Assembly: GCA_964434425.1 (NCBI GenBank)
Contig: CAYSVH010000007.1
Location: forward strand, 62,001 to 126,000
DNA: 64,000 nucleotides
DNA from: CALMEC01 sp964434425
GTDB taxonomy: Bacteria > Actinomycetota > Thermoleophilia > Miltoncostaeales > Miltoncostaeaceae
Direction of reading: 5' to 3'
This document shows positions 31,961-41,842 of the stretch, piece by piece (positions within the stretch are counted from its first letter, which is position 1; each line of letters opens with the position of its first letter). The notes beneath the pieces were generated by a model. That model ran no database searches. It saw only the letters and a program-made list of their open reading frames with translations, and was not told where the DNA came from. A program made the position numbers and the translations under genes.

Positions 31961-32897
31961 GCGCACGCTGCACGAGCCGGTCCTCGTCGACGAGGTCGTC
32001 GGGACGCTGGCGCCCGCAGACGGTGAGACCATCGTCGACTGCACGTTCGGAGCGGGCGGGCATGCCCGTGCCCTCGCCCCCGCCGTGGGCCGGTCCGGCA
32101 CGTACATCGCGATCGACCGCGATCCGTCCACCGAGCCGCTCTTCGTCGGATTCTCCGAGCACTCCAACTGCCGTACGCGCTACGTGCGCGCCGACTTCGC
32201 GGAGGGGCTCGAGACGCTGCTCGACGAGGGCGTCGCGGCAGACGTGATCCTCATGGACCTGGGCGTCTCGTCCATGCAGATCGATCGTCCCGAGCGCGGA
32301 TTCTCCTATTCGCGCAACGCCCCGCTCGACATGCGCATGGACGACGGCCAGGGCGTGACGGCAGCCGACCTCCTGGCGACGGCGGACGAGGCCGACCTCG
32401 TCGGCTGGTTCCGCACCTACGGTGAGGAGCGCTACGCCAAGCCCATCGCACGCGCGATCGTGCGTCGCCGTGTCGAGCGCCCCATCCTGAGCACCTGCGA
32501 CCTCGTCGAGGTCATCCGCACCAGCATCCCCACGCCGGCGCTCTTCGCCGGAGGACACCCGGCCAAGCGGGTCTTCCAGGCGCTGCGCATCGCCGTCAAC
32601 AACGAGCTCGAGCTCCTGGAGCGCGGACTCGACGCCGCCTTCGAGGTTCTTGCCCCGGGCGGGCGCCTCGGTGTGATCACGTTCCACTCCCTCGAGGACC
32701 GCATCGTCAAGCGCTTCATGCAGGGTAAGGCGCAGGGCTGCACGTGCCCGCCGGATCTTCCGGCGTGCATCTGCGGGGGAACGGCCCAGGCGGCGCTCGC
32801 GCTGCCGAAGGCGGTGGCGCCCGGTCGGGTCGAGCAGGAGCGCAACCCGCGCTCGCAGTCCGCGAAGCTCCGCGCCCTGGTCAAGGTGGCCGGATGA
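31929..32897 (+). CDS. rsmH: 16S rRNA m4C1402 methyltransferase
   Basis: 322 aa (MraW). Methylates N4 of C1402 in 16S rRNA with SAM. Motifs: HEPVLVDEVVG, VDCTFGAGGHARAL (SAM site), AIDRDPSTEPLF, DVILMDLGVSSMQID, RGFSYSRNAPLDMRMD and GVITFHSLEDRIVKRF. A CTCPPDLPACICGG cysteine cluster near the end is common in the family. The ATG at 31929 is inside the mraZ tail; the last 4 nt overlap ftsL (ATGA). Confidence 0.95.
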   Translation: MATVVTTLETKRTLHEPVLVDEVVGTLAPADGETIVDCTFGAGGHARALAPAVGRSGTYIAIDRDPSTEPLFVGFSEHSNCRTRYVRADFAEGLETLLDEGVAADVILMDLGVSSMQIDRPERGFSYSRNAPLDMRMDDGQGVTAADLLATADEADLVGWFRTYGEERYAKPIARAIVRRRVERPILSTCDLVEVIRTSIPTPALFAGGHPAKRVFQALRIAVNNELELLERGLDAAFEVLAPGGRLGVITFHSLEDRIVKRFMQGKAQGCTCPPDLPACICGGTAQAALALPKAVAPGRVEQERNPRSQSAKLRALVKVAG

Positions 32898-33304
32898 GCA
32901 CCCGCGGCGCCGCGGCACGCGATCACGTCGCACGACCGCAGCCGTCGTCCCGGCCGCGCCCGCGTCCGGCCGCGGTGCGGTCGCCGTCCCGGCGGCGTCG
33001 ATTCCGCATCCGGCTGGGCCTCCTGTACATCCCGCTCGTGGCGCTTCTCTTCGCCGGCGTGGTCTACATCAACTCCAAGGAACTCGCGCTCGTGAAGCGG
33101 CAGGGCGAGGTGGCCCGCCAGACCGCGCGGATCCAGGAGCAACTGGCGCTGACCAGCGGTCGCCAGGCCAAGATCGACGCGACGGTCCGCGCTCGTGCGG
33201 AGAGCATGGGGATGATCAGCCCGTCCAGCGACGCCATCCGCTACATCGCCGCGCGGCCGGCCCCGGCTCCCACCCCCGAGACGGTCGATCCCGTGATCCC
33301 GTGA
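32894..33304 (+). CDS. ftsL: Cell division protein FtsL-like
   Basis: 136 aa bitopic protein. An Arg/Pro-rich cytoplasmic N-terminus (1-40), one transmembrane segment (LGLLYIPLVALLFAGVVYI, about 42-60) and a short coiled-coil outer part (LALVKRQGEVARQTARIQEQ) match FtsL topology. FtsL joins FtsQ and FtsB in the divisome. Recognition rests on topology and position between rsmH and ftsI; sequence conservation is low in this family. Its ATG overlaps the rsmH stop. Confidence 0.82.
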   Translation: MSTRGAAARDHVARPQPSSRPRPRPAAVRSPSRRRRFRIRLGLLYIPLVALLFAGVVYINSKELALVKRQGEVARQTARIQEQLALTSGRQAKIDATVRARAESMGMISPSSDAIRYIAARPAPAPTPETVDPVIP

Positions 33305-33365
33305 AACCGGCCATCTCGATCGAAGGGGCCCACCTCTGAGCGGTCCGTCCACACGCCTGCCCAGG

Positions 33366-35060
33366 ATGTCCCGCAACCGCGTCCGGGCGCTGGTGTTTCT
33401 CGTCACCCTGCTGTTCACGGCGCTCGCCATGCGTGCCGCATGGCTCGGGGTGGTCCGTGCCGACTGGCTGACGTCGAAGGCGGACACCCAGCACTACATC
33501 CCCATCGACACGCCGGCTCAGCGCGGCGCGATCGTGAGCGCCGACGGCCAGACGCTGGCGGACGACGTCCCGTCCATGCTGATCACCGCCGACCCGCGTC
33601 ACGTGGACGACCCGAAGCTCGTGGCGGACACCATCGTCTCCGCCACCGGCGGCGATGAGAAGCGCCGCGACGCCATGCTCGACCTCCTCCGGTCCAAGCG
33701 GGCCTACGTCGTCCTCGCCAAGCAGGTGTCGTGGAAGCAGGGGCAGTACCTTCGCGACCTGGACCTGAAGGGCGTCCACTTCCAGAGCACGCTCAGGCGC
33801 ACGTACCCGATGGACAAGGTCGCCGGTCAGCTCCTGGGGCTCACCCAGATCGACGACGGCAGCGGTATCGACGGCATCGAGGGCAAGTTCGACGATGTAC
33901 TGGCCGGTGAGGCAGGACACCGCGTCGAGGTGCGCGATCAGCTCTTGGGCCAGACCGTCCGCATCGACGAGGTCCGCAAGCCCAAGCCCGGTCGGACCAT
34001 CACCCTCACCGTCGACGCCGACATCCAGCGCAAGATGGAGGACGAACTGGTCAAGGCGCGGCTCACCTACCGTGCCAAGGCGGCGTCCGGCATCGTCATG
34101 GACCCGCAGAGCGGCGAGATCCTCGCCATCGCGAGCATCCCGCGCATCAACCCGAACGACCGCGCCAAGCTCAATCCCGACGCCATGCGGCTGCGTCCGG
34201 TCACCGACGCCTATGAGCCGGGCTCGGTGTTCAAGGCGGTCACCGTGGCAGGCGCGATGGACGAGGGACTGACCACGTCGACCACCAAGTACAACGTCCG
34301 CCCGTTCGTCATGGTCAAGGCCGGTGAGGACGAGGAGGACTACAAGATCGGTGAGGCGCACCCCCGAGACCACTACGTCGAGATGAGCACCGCCGAGATC
34401 CTGCAGAAGTCCAGCAACATGGGGACCGTCGACATCTCGAAGCTCCTGAGCAAGCGCAACAGCCTGCGGCGGTGGATGGTGCGCTTCGGATTCGGTGCGC
34501 CCACCGGGGTGGATCTGCTCGGCGAGGTCGCCGGCGAGCTTCCGAAGACGCCGTGGAACGATGCTCAGCGCGTCAACATCCCCATCGGCCAGGGCATGAC
34601 CGCCACGATGCTGCAGCAGGTGCGTGCGTACGCCGCCATTGCGAACGGAGGTGAACTCGTCACGCCGCACGTGGTGAAGGCCGTCGACGGTGTCGGCGTG
34701 GGCGAGAAGCCGCGCAAGCGCATCATGAAGCGGCAGACCGCCGCGGCCATGTCGGGAGTCCTCGAGAAGGTCGTCGAGCCCAGCGGTACGGCCGTGGAGG
34801 CCCGCCTCGAGAACTACACGGTGGCCGGCAAGACGGGCACCGCCCAGAAGGTGGACCCGACCACCCAGAAGTACTCGGACGTCCTCTACCGTTCGTCGTT
34901 CATCGGCTACGTGCCCGCCAACAAACCGCGGCTCGTCATCGCCGTCATGGTGGACGAGCCGGACCCCAACGGTCCGCGCAGCGGTGGCGACGTGGCAGCG
35001 CCGACGTTCAGGAGCATCGCCGACTTCGCCCTCGGCGACCAGAGCATCCCACCCGGGTGA
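33366..35060 (+). CDS. ftsI: Septal peptidoglycan transpeptidase FtsI (PBP3)
   Basis: 564 aa class B penicillin-binding protein. One N-terminal membrane anchor (7-26), a dimerisation domain with TPAQRGAIVSADGQTLA, then the transpeptidase: SxxK at S287-V-F-K290 (YEPGSVFK), SxN at 349-351 (SSN) and KTG at 489-491. It cross-links septal peptidoglycan with FtsW. There is no PASTA domain, unlike Bacillus or sporulation PBPs. It ends the first dcw transcription unit; a 317-nt gap follows. Confidence 0.95.
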   Translation: MSRNRVRALVFLVTLLFTALAMRAAWLGVVRADWLTSKADTQHYIPIDTPAQRGAIVSADGQTLADDVPSMLITADPRHVDDPKLVADTIVSATGGDEKRRDAMLDLLRSKRAYVVLAKQVSWKQGQYLRDLDLKGVHFQSTLRRTYPMDKVAGQLLGLTQIDDGSGIDGIEGKFDDVLAGEAGHRVEVRDQLLGQTVRIDEVRKPKPGRTITLTVDADIQRKMEDELVKARLTYRAKAASGIVMDPQSGEILAIASIPRINPNDRAKLNPDAMRLRPVTDAYEPGSVFKAVTVAGAMDEGLTTSTTKYNVRPFVMVKAGEDEEDYKIGEAHPRDHYVEMSTAEILQKSSNMGTVDISKLLSKRNSLRRWMVRFGFGAPTGVDLLGEVAGELPKTPWNDAQRVNIPIGQGMTATMLQQVRAYAAIANGGELVTPHVVKAVDGVGVGEKPRKRIMKRQTAAAMSGVLEKVVEPSGTAVEARLENYTVAGKTGTAQKVDPTTQKYSDVLYRSSFIGYVPANKPRLVIAVMVDEPDPNGPRSGGDVAAPTFRSIADFALGDQSIPPG

Positions 35061-35377
35061 CCGACGGGATGACCGGGCACCGTCGGCGAACGGTCACGCC
35101 CGGTGCGAGGTGCGTCCGCGTGCCGGCGTCGAAGCAGCTGGACGGTGGGCGGAGAACCCGGTGCCGGACCCGTGTCGCTTCCGGGCGCCGCCGTCGCCGG
35201 CGGGGAGACGTACCGGGTGCCGGTTCCTCACGATCGTTCACCTGCGCCGGGAGGCCCGGTGCCTGACACCCGGCCTGCCTGGCGGGGGTGTCCGCGTACG
35301 GCGATCCCCGTCCGCTGCCGACCGTCGTGCGGAGACCGTTCGGCCGTCCACACGGGTGTAATACGATCGGTCGGCCG
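35061..35377. other. Intergenic gap in the dcw cluster with a murE promoter
   Basis: 317 nt without a gene. Near the right end TACGAT (35362-35367), 10 nt before the murE ATG, with TTCGGC at 17-nt spacing (35339-35344), gives a candidate promoter. Several short GC-rich hairpins occur, for example GCCGCCGTCGCCGGCGGGG, but no clear terminator. Confidence 0.5.
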
Positions 35378-36847
35378 ATGACCCTGCAGGAGCTCACGGT
35401 GGGCATCCCCGGTGCGCGACTGCACGGGACGGCCCCCGCCGATATCGCCGTCGATGCGGTGGTCTACCGCTCGGATCGGGCTCGACCCGGTTCGATCTTC
35501 GCATGTCTTCGCGGGGTCGCCGCCGACGGGCACGACTACGCACCCCAGGCGGTGGCCGCGGGGGCCGGGGCCCTGATCGTCGATCACGTACTGGATGCGC
35601 CCGTGCCGCAGATCGTCGTGCCGGACACGCGTCTCGCCGCGGCACTCACCGCCGCCCGTCTCGAGGGAGACCCCGGTTCGGCGCTTCGCATGGTCGGGAT
35701 CACGGGAACCAACGGCAAGACGACGTCGGCGTTCCTCATGCACTCGGTTCTCGAGGCCGCGGGATACCGGTGCGGGCTCATCGGGACCGTCGAGACGCGT
35801 GTGGGCGGCGCGACGGTGACGGCGACGCACACGACACCGGAGAGCGTCGACCTGCAGCATCTGCTGGCACGCATGCGTGACGCCGGGGACACGGCCTGTG
35901 TGATGGAGGTCTCATCGCACGCGCTCGATCAACGGCGGGTCGCGGGTGTGCGATTCGAGGCGGCGCTCTTCACCAACCTGACCCGGGACCACCTGGACTA
36001 CCACCCCGACGTGGAGCACTACTACGCGGCCAAACGGGCGCTCTTCCTGCGTCCGGACGGCGAGGGAGACGATCCTCTCGCCGCGGTGAACCTCGACGAT
36101 GCCTACGGCCGGCGGCTGGCGGGCGAGACCGACGCCGTGACGTTCGCCGTGGATGACTCCACCGCGGACGTCCGCCCCACGACGCTCACCACCCACGCGG
36201 CCGGGTTCAGCGCCACGATGGCCACGCCCCGCGGTCCGATCGCCATCGAGAGCGCGTTGCGCGGCCACTTCAACGTGTCCAACGTGGCCGGTGTGGTGGC
36301 GCTCGGCGAGATCCTCGGCCTGCGTCACGACGCCGTCGCCCGCGGTGTTGCGGCGCTCCCCGGGGTGCCCGGGCGGTTCGAGGCGATCGACGTCGGTCAG
36401 GGGTTCCAGGTCCTCGTGGACTACGCCCACACCCCGGACTCCCTGGAGAACGTCCTGGTGTCGGCCCGCCGGCTCGTTCCGGAGGGAGGGCGCCTCCTCG
36501 TCGTCTTCGGCTGCGGGGGCGATCGGGATCGTGGGAAGCGCCCGCAGATGGGCCGGATCGTCGCCGACCGGGCCGACGTGGCCGTCGTCACCTCCGACAA
36601 CCCGCGCAGCGAGGACCCGGCGGGCATCATCGATGACATCGTTGCCGGGATGGAGGGCGGGCGAGCGGAGCGTCTCATCGACGAGGATCGCCGGAGCGCG
36701 ATCGAACGAGCCGTCGCCTCCGCCCATTCGGGGGACGTGCTCGTCATCGCCGGCAAGGGGCACGAGCGCGGACAGGATTACAACGGGGTCGTGCGGCCGT
36801 TCGACGACCGGGAGGTGGCACGCGAGGTGCTGGAGGCACGCAGATGA
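35378..36847 (+). CDS. murE: UDP-MurNAc-L-Ala-D-Glu:meso-diaminopimelate ligase
   Basis: 489 aa Mur ligase adding the third peptide residue to the peptidoglycan precursor. ATP loop GITGTNGKTTSAF, carbamylated-lysine region YYAAKRALF, TNLTRDHLDYH, and the C-terminal DNPRSEDP. The Arg in DNPR selects meso-diaminopimelate over lysine, so the wall is of the A1-gamma type; LysA in this window uses the same pool. The start is fixed by homology (MTLQELTVGI) and the upstream -10. It overlaps murF by 4 nt (ATGA). Confidence 0.96.
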   Translation: MTLQELTVGIPGARLHGTAPADIAVDAVVYRSDRARPGSIFACLRGVAADGHDYAPQAVAAGAGALIVDHVLDAPVPQIVVPDTRLAAALTAARLEGDPGSALRMVGITGTNGKTTSAFLMHSVLEAAGYRCGLIGTVETRVGGATVTATHTTPESVDLQHLLARMRDAGDTACVMEVSSHALDQRRVAGVRFEAALFTNLTRDHLDYHPDVEHYYAAKRALFLRPDGEGDDPLAAVNLDDAYGRRLAGETDAVTFAVDDSTADVRPTTLTTHAAGFSATMATPRGPIAIESALRGHFNVSNVAGVVALGEILGLRHDAVARGVAALPGVPGRFEAIDVGQGFQVLVDYAHTPDSLENVLVSARRLVPEGGRLLVVFGCGGDRDRGKRPQMGRIVADRADVAVVTSDNPRSEDPAGIIDDIVAGMEGGRAERLIDEDRRSAIERAVASAHSGDVLVIAGKGHERGQDYNGVVRPFDDREVAREVLEARR

Positions 36848-38148
36848 GGATGACCGTCAACGAGGTGATGAAGGCCGCTCCCGGGACGCGACTCCCGTTC
36901 GGCTCGCCGAACGTCGAGGTCCGGGGCGCCACCGTGGATTCGCGCAACGTGCCGGACGGCTCCATCTTCTTCGGAATCCGCGGCGAGACCCAGGACGGTT
37001 CGCACTACGCACCGGACGCCCTGCGCGCCGGTGCGGCGGCGGCCGTCATCAACGAGAAGATCTGGGCGTGGCTCGAGGGTGAGTTCATGGCGATCGGCAA
37101 GCCGGTCATCGTGACCTCCAACCCGACCGAGGTCCTTCAGCACGCGGGACGGACGGCGCTCGCACGGGTGGGTGCACGGGTGGTCGGCGTGACCGGCGCA
37201 ACCGGTAAGACGACGACCAAGGACGTCCTCATCGCCATGCTCCGGGCGGCGGGCCTGCGTGCCGAGGGTACGCCGGGCAACCAGAACACCGACATCGGCG
37301 TCCCGCTGGCACTGATGGGCATGTCCGACGACGCCGAGGTGATGGTGGTCGAGATGGGGATGCGCGGCATGGGCCAGATCGCCGAGCTGGCGCGTCTCGC
37401 TCCTCCGGACGTGGGCTGCATCACGGCCATCGGTCCCGTGCACCTGGAGATCCTGGGCACGGTCGAGAACGTCGCCGCCGCGAAATTCGAGCTTGTGCAG
37501 GCACTCTCCGCCGGCGGCACCGCCGTCGTGCCGGAATCCGACCCTTACCTCGACGCGCTGATTCCAACCCTCGACCCGAACGTGAAGGTCGTCCGGTTCG
37601 GCGATCGTCCAACCGTCGACCTCGACATGAACCTCTCGACCGCCTGGCAGCTGCGCTGCGCCGCGGCGGCCGAGGCGTGCTGCATCGCGCTCGGAGCGTC
37701 CCTTGCGGTCGGCACCACGGTCGACGTGGCGATGTCCGCGATGCGGGGGAACGTCCGGTCACTGGCCGTCGGCGGCGTCCTCATCGAGGACTGCTACAAC
37801 GCCAACCCCCTCGCCATGCGAGCAGCCATCGACGACCTGGTGGGACGCCCCGGACGCCACGTGGTCATCCTGGGCGACATGATGGAACTCGGAGGGGGCG
37901 AGGCCGACTTCCATCGCGAGGTCGGCGAGCTCGCCCGCGAGCGCGGTGTTGACGCCCTGATCGGTGTCGGCACCCGCGCGGCGTGGTATGTGAAGGGGTT
38001 CGGCGACGGCGCCGTCCACTACCCGAGCGTGGACGACGCCCTCACGGAGATCGCGTCACACGTCCGGGACGGCGACACCGTGCTGGTGAAGGGCAGTCGT
38101 TCGATGGCGCTCGAACGCGTGACCTCCGCTCTGGCGGGTGACGTGTGA
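36844..38148 (+). CDS. murF: UDP-MurNAc-tripeptide:D-Ala-D-Ala ligase
   Basis: 434 aa, completes the pentapeptide precursor. Substrate-domain block ATVDSRNVPDGSIFFGI, ATP loop GVTGATGKTTTKD, VVEMGMRGMGQIAEL, ITAIGPVHLEILGTVENVAAAK (with the catalytic Lys region) and DCYNANPLAMRAAID. Slightly shorter than many MurF. Its ATG overlaps murE, and mraY follows after 52 nt. Confidence 0.95.
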   Translation: MRMTVNEVMKAAPGTRLPFGSPNVEVRGATVDSRNVPDGSIFFGIRGETQDGSHYAPDALRAGAAAAVINEKIWAWLEGEFMAIGKPVIVTSNPTEVLQHAGRTALARVGARVVGVTGATGKTTTKDVLIAMLRAAGLRAEGTPGNQNTDIGVPLALMGMSDDAEVMVVEMGMRGMGQIAELARLAPPDVGCITAIGPVHLEILGTVENVAAAKFELVQALSAGGTAVVPESDPYLDALIPTLDPNVKVVRFGDRPTVDLDMNLSTAWQLRCAAAAEACCIALGASLAVGTTVDVAMSAMRGNVRSLAVGGVLIEDCYNANPLAMRAAIDDLVGRPGRHVVILGDMMELGGGEADFHREVGELARERGVDALIGVGTRAAWYVKGFGDGAVHYPSVDDALTEIASHVRDGDTVLVKGSRSMALERVTSALAGDV

Positions 38149-38200
38149 TCGGTGCGCGCACCGCGTGTCGCCCACGTGGGGGCGACCGGGAGGGAGCGGC

Positions 38201-39202
38201 GTGGAACGCATCCTGATCGCGGCCATCGCGTCGACCACGCTGCTGCTCTTCCTCGGACCCAAGGTCATCGCGTGGCTGCGTCGCAACGAGGTGGGGCAGT
38301 TCGTGCGCCCGGAGGGGCTCATCCCGGACGCGCACGCGCAGAAGCAGGGGACGCCCACCATGGGCGGGGTCCTGATCCTGTTCGCGGCGACCGTCCCGTT
38401 CCTCATCCTCTCCACGCGCAGCACCCAGGCGATGCTGGTTCTCGCGACGACCCTCGCCTGCGGTGCCATCGGCTTCACCGATGACCTGATGAAGGTCTGG
38501 CACCGGCGATCCGGTGGTCTCGCCGGCAAGTGGCGCATGCTGGGACTCCTGGTGATCTCGGTGGTCTTCGTGCTCGTGGCCGTGCGCATAACCGGTTTCA
38601 CCACCACCATCCAGATCCCGATCATCGATCGTGGCTACGACGTGGGGCCGTACGTGTTCACCTTGATCGTCTTCCTGGTGATCAGCGGGTTCGCCAACGC
38701 CGTGAACCTGACGGACGGGCTCGACGGGCTCGCCGCGGGCACCGGGGGTGTCGCCCTGTTCGCCTACACCGGCATGGCCTTCGTCGCCAGCCAGACGGAG
38801 GGTACGGCCATCTTCGGCCAGACGGATCTCGCCATCTTCGGTGCGTGCATGGTGGGCGCGTGCCTGGGCTTCCTCTGGTTCAACTCGTTCCCGGCCGGCG
38901 TGTTCATGGGCGACACCGGCAGCTACGCGCTGGGCGGTGCCATCGCGGCCATGGCGGTCCTGACGAAGACCGAGATCCTCCTGATCGTGATCGGCGGTGT
39001 GTTCGTCCTCGAGGCGCTGTCGGTGATCGTCCAGGTCGTCGTCTTCAAGAGGTTCCGGCGCCGCGTGTTCCTCATGACGCCCATCCACCACCACTTCGAG
39101 ATGGCCGCGTGGAGCGAGACCAAGATCATCGTCCGCTTCTGGCTGCTCGGGCTCCTGCTGGCGGCGACCGGATTCACCCTCTACTTCCGGGGTCTTCCGT
39201 GA
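38201..39202 (+). CDS. mraY: Phospho-MurNAc-pentapeptide translocase
   Basis: 333 aa integral membrane enzyme forming lipid I on undecaprenyl phosphate. About ten spans. Family motifs: KQGTPTMGG, GFTDDLMK, NAVNLTDGLDGLAAG, FNSFPAGVFMGDTGSYALGG and MTPIHHHFEMAAWSETKII. The GTG at 38201, with GGGAGGGAG just upstream, is preferred to a start 21 codons earlier that would add a non-conserved leader. Its stop overlaps the murD GTG (GTGA). Confidence 0.95.
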   Translation: MERILIAAIASTTLLLFLGPKVIAWLRRNEVGQFVRPEGLIPDAHAQKQGTPTMGGVLILFAATVPFLILSTRSTQAMLVLATTLACGAIGFTDDLMKVWHRRSGGLAGKWRMLGLLVISVVFVLVAVRITGFTTTIQIPIIDRGYDVGPYVFTLIVFLVISGFANAVNLTDGLDGLAAGTGGVALFAYTGMAFVASQTEGTAIFGQTDLAIFGACMVGACLGFLWFNSFPAGVFMGDTGSYALGGAIAAMAVLTKTEILLIVIGGVFVLEALSVIVQVVVFKRFRRRVFLMTPIHHHFEMAAWSETKIIVRFWLLGLLLAATGFTLYFRGLP

Positions 39203-40482
39203 GTCGTGCGCTCGTCGTGGGGCTGGCCCGCTCGGGACGGGCGGCCGCGACCCTGCTCGCGGACCGGGGCTGGGACGTGGTGGCCGTCGATGCGGCCGAA
39301 CCGGACGCTTCGGACCTGGCCCGGCGTGGGATCGAGGTGCGCACGGGGTTCACGGGTGCCGTCACCGATGTCGACCTCGTCGTGGCGAGTCCCGGCGTCC
39401 CCGAGAGCGCCACTCCGATCGCCGCCGCGCACGACGCGGGGATCGGAGTGATCAGCGAGGTGGAGCTCGCCGCCCGCATGACGACGTCGCCCATGATCGC
39501 CATCACGGGCACCAACGGCAAGACGACCACCACCGAGCTCACGGCGCACGTCCTGCGTGAGGCGGGCATCGACGCCGTCGCCTGCGGGAACCAGGGGACC
39601 CCCATCTCGACGCTGGTGGCGTCCACATCCGCGGCGACCTGGCTGGTCGTCGAGTGCTCCAGCTTCCAGCTGGCGGGGGTCGCCGATGCGTTCCATCCCC
39701 GTGCGGCCGTGGTCCTGAACGTGACGCCGGATCACCTCGACCGCCATGGCGACATGGAGAGCTACGCCGCCGCCAAGCGACGCATCTTCACGAACCAGAC
39801 GTCACAGGATCTGGCCATCGCCCCCGTGGGCTTCGGGGGTGCGGGTGACGTCACCCTTCGGACGATCGACGACGTGCGCGGCGACACCTCGGTCTGCTGG
39901 GCCGAGGGCGGGCTGCACCACGTGGACCGCGGTCTCGTGGCCCCATGGGACTCCGTCGCGCTTCGCGGCGCCCACAATCGCCAGAACGCGATGGCCGCCG
40001 TCGCTCTCGCCATCCACGCGGGGGCGCGGGACGTCGCCCGGGGACTCGCGAGCTTTCCCGGCGTCGAGCACCGGCTGGAGGTCGTCGCCGAGATCGACGG
40101 CGTGACGTACGTGAACGACTCGAAGGCCACGAATCCCGATGCGGCGATGGCCGCGCTGGACGCCTACCCGGAGCGGGTGCACCTGATCGTGGGCGGACGT
40201 GCGAAGGGCACCCCTTTCGGGCCGCTCGCCGAGCGCGCCCGGGGCCGTGTGGTCGCCGCCTACGCGGTGGGGGAGGCGGCCGGCGAGATCGGCACCGCCC
40301 TCCAGGAGGTCGGCATCCGCGTCGTCGGGTCGGGGTCCGTCCCGCAGGCCGTCGACGATGCCCGCGCCGCGGCCCGCGCCGGGGACGTCGTGCTGTTGGC
40401 CCCCGCGTGCACCAGCTTCGACCAGTTCGGGAGCTTCGAGGAGCGCGGCGGCGCGTTCCGGGCGGCCGTCCTGGGCGACTGA
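39199..40482 (+). CDS. murD: UDP-MurNAc-L-Ala:D-glutamate ligase
   Basis: 427 aa cytosolic Mur ligase. N-terminal Rossmann-like GLARSGRAAATLL, ATP loop AITGTNGKTTTTEL, ECSSFQLAGVADAFHPRAAVVLN, TPDHLDRHGDMESYAAAKRRIF and the C-terminal YVNDSKATNPDAAMAALDA. It starts at a GTG overlapping the mraY stop. ftsW begins 109 nt downstream. Confidence 0.95.
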   Translation: MSRALVVGLARSGRAAATLLADRGWDVVAVDAAEPDASDLARRGIEVRTGFTGAVTDVDLVVASPGVPESATPIAAAHDAGIGVISEVELAARMTTSPMIAITGTNGKTTTTELTAHVLREAGIDAVACGNQGTPISTLVASTSAATWLVVECSSFQLAGVADAFHPRAAVVLNVTPDHLDRHGDMESYAAAKRRIFTNQTSQDLAIAPVGFGGAGDVTLRTIDDVRGDTSVCWAEGGLHHVDRGLVAPWDSVALRGAHNRQNAMAAVALAIHAGARDVARGLASFPGVEHRLEVVAEIDGVTYVNDSKATNPDAAMAALDAYPERVHLIVGGRAKGTPFGPLAERARGRVVAAYAVGEAAGEIGTALQEVGIRVVGSGSVPQAVDDARAAARAGDVVLLAPACTSFDQFGSFEERGGAFRAAVLGD

Positions 40483-40591
40483 GCCGCAGGTCCCTCCGGC
40501 CCCTGGGCTGTGAGGGTCCGGCGCGACGAATGGTGTGCTCCGATGCCCCTCCGGGCAAGGGAGCCGGGGCCCGACGTCGAATGTCCGTCCG

Positions 40592-41842
40592 ATGGCGCCA
40601 CGTACCCCGACCTCGCCCTCCGGCGGACGATCCTCCTTCCTGTCGCGGCAGGTCGAAGAACGCGTTCTCCTGGGAGCGGTTCTGGCGCTTCTCTCCCTCG
40701 GAATGGTGATGGTCTACTCGGCCACGAGCGCCGACGCGATCCTCGACGGCACGAGCGCCACCGGAACGATCGCGAAGCAGGTGGTCTTCGCCCTCATGGG
40801 CTTCGCCGCGCTCGTCGTCGCACTCCGGGTGCGGCCCGCCGGTCTGCGTGCCGTGGCGCCCCTCATGGTGGGCGCGTCGCTGGCCATGCTCCTCGCCGTG
40901 CTGGTGTTCCCCCCGCCGATCTCACCGACGATCAACGGCGCCAACCGCTGGCTCGTGCTCGGAGGGTTCCAGGTGCAGCCGTCCGAGGTCGCCAAGCTCT
41001 CGCTCATCCTGTGGCTCGCCACGATGCTCGCGCGCGATCCGCGCCTCGTGCACCGCCGGCGTGGGCTCGTCCCCGTCGTCGTCGTGACGGGGACCATGGC
41101 GGGCCTCGTGATCCTCGAACCCGACCTCGGCACCGCGTCCCTCATCGTCGCCATCGGCCTCGCCATGGTGTTCGTCGCCGGCATCCCCATGCGGAAGATC
41201 GGGATGTTCATCGGAACGTTCGCCTTCCTCGCCGTGATGATGATCATGACGTCGGCCTACCAGCGCAGCAGGGTGGAGTCGTTCCTCAACCCCTGGGCCG
41301 ATCCCACCGGCGAGGCCTACCAGAACGTGCAGGCACAGATCGCCATCGGATCCGGCGGCATCTTCGGACGGGGCCCCGGCAACAGCATCCAGAAGATGAA
41401 GTACCTGCCGGAGGCCCACACCGACATGATCGGTGCCATCATCGGGGAGGAGCTCGGCCTCATCGGGATGACGGTGCTCATCGCGGCCTTCGTCATGATC
41501 GGGGCGATCGGCTTCCGCATCGCCATGCGGGCGAGCACGCCCCTCGGGCGGTACGTCGCCGTCGGGATCACGACGATGATCAGCCTGCAGGCCATCGTCA
41601 ACCTCGCCCAGGTGATGGGGCTCTTCCCGATCACCGGGGTGCCGCTCCCACTGGTCTCGGCGGGAGGCACCAACCTCATCGTGTGCCTCACCTCCATCGG
41701 CCTTCTTCTGAACATCTCGCGACAGGGGGACCATGCAGCCAGAGCCACGCGTCGACCGACCCACGAGAGTGGTGATCGCGGCGGGCGGGACGGCCGGCCA
41801 CGTGAAGCCGGCGCTCGCCGTCGCGGACGCCTTGCGAGCTGA
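40592..41842 (+). CDS. ftsW: Septal peptidoglycan polymerase FtsW (SEDS family)
   Basis: 416 aa, about ten transmembrane helices. SEDS hallmarks: GMVMVYSATS in the first span, INGANRWLVLGGFQVQPSEVAKLSLI, ILEPDLGTASL with the catalytic-region Asp after the conserved Pro, and LPEAHTDMIGAIIGEELG, ending PLVSAGGTNLIV. It polymerises lipid II in partnership with FtsI. The start at 40592 (MAPRTPTS) is preferred; an in-frame ATG at 40535 lies further out. The hydrophilic tail overlaps murG by 110 nt, an unusually long coding overlap. Confidence 0.94.
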   Translation: MAPRTPTSPSGGRSSFLSRQVEERVLLGAVLALLSLGMVMVYSATSADAILDGTSATGTIAKQVVFALMGFAALVVALRVRPAGLRAVAPLMVGASLAMLLAVLVFPPPISPTINGANRWLVLGGFQVQPSEVAKLSLILWLATMLARDPRLVHRRRGLVPVVVVTGTMAGLVILEPDLGTASLIVAIGLAMVFVAGIPMRKIGMFIGTFAFLAVMMIMTSAYQRSRVESFLNPWADPTGEAYQNVQAQIAIGSGGIFGRGPGNSIQKMKYLPEAHTDMIGAIIGEELGLIGMTVLIAAFVMIGAIGFRIAMRASTPLGRYVAVGITTMISLQAIVNLAQVMGLFPITGVPLPLVSAGGTNLIVCLTSIGLLLNISRQGDHAARATRRPTHESGDRGGRDGRPREAGARRRGRLAS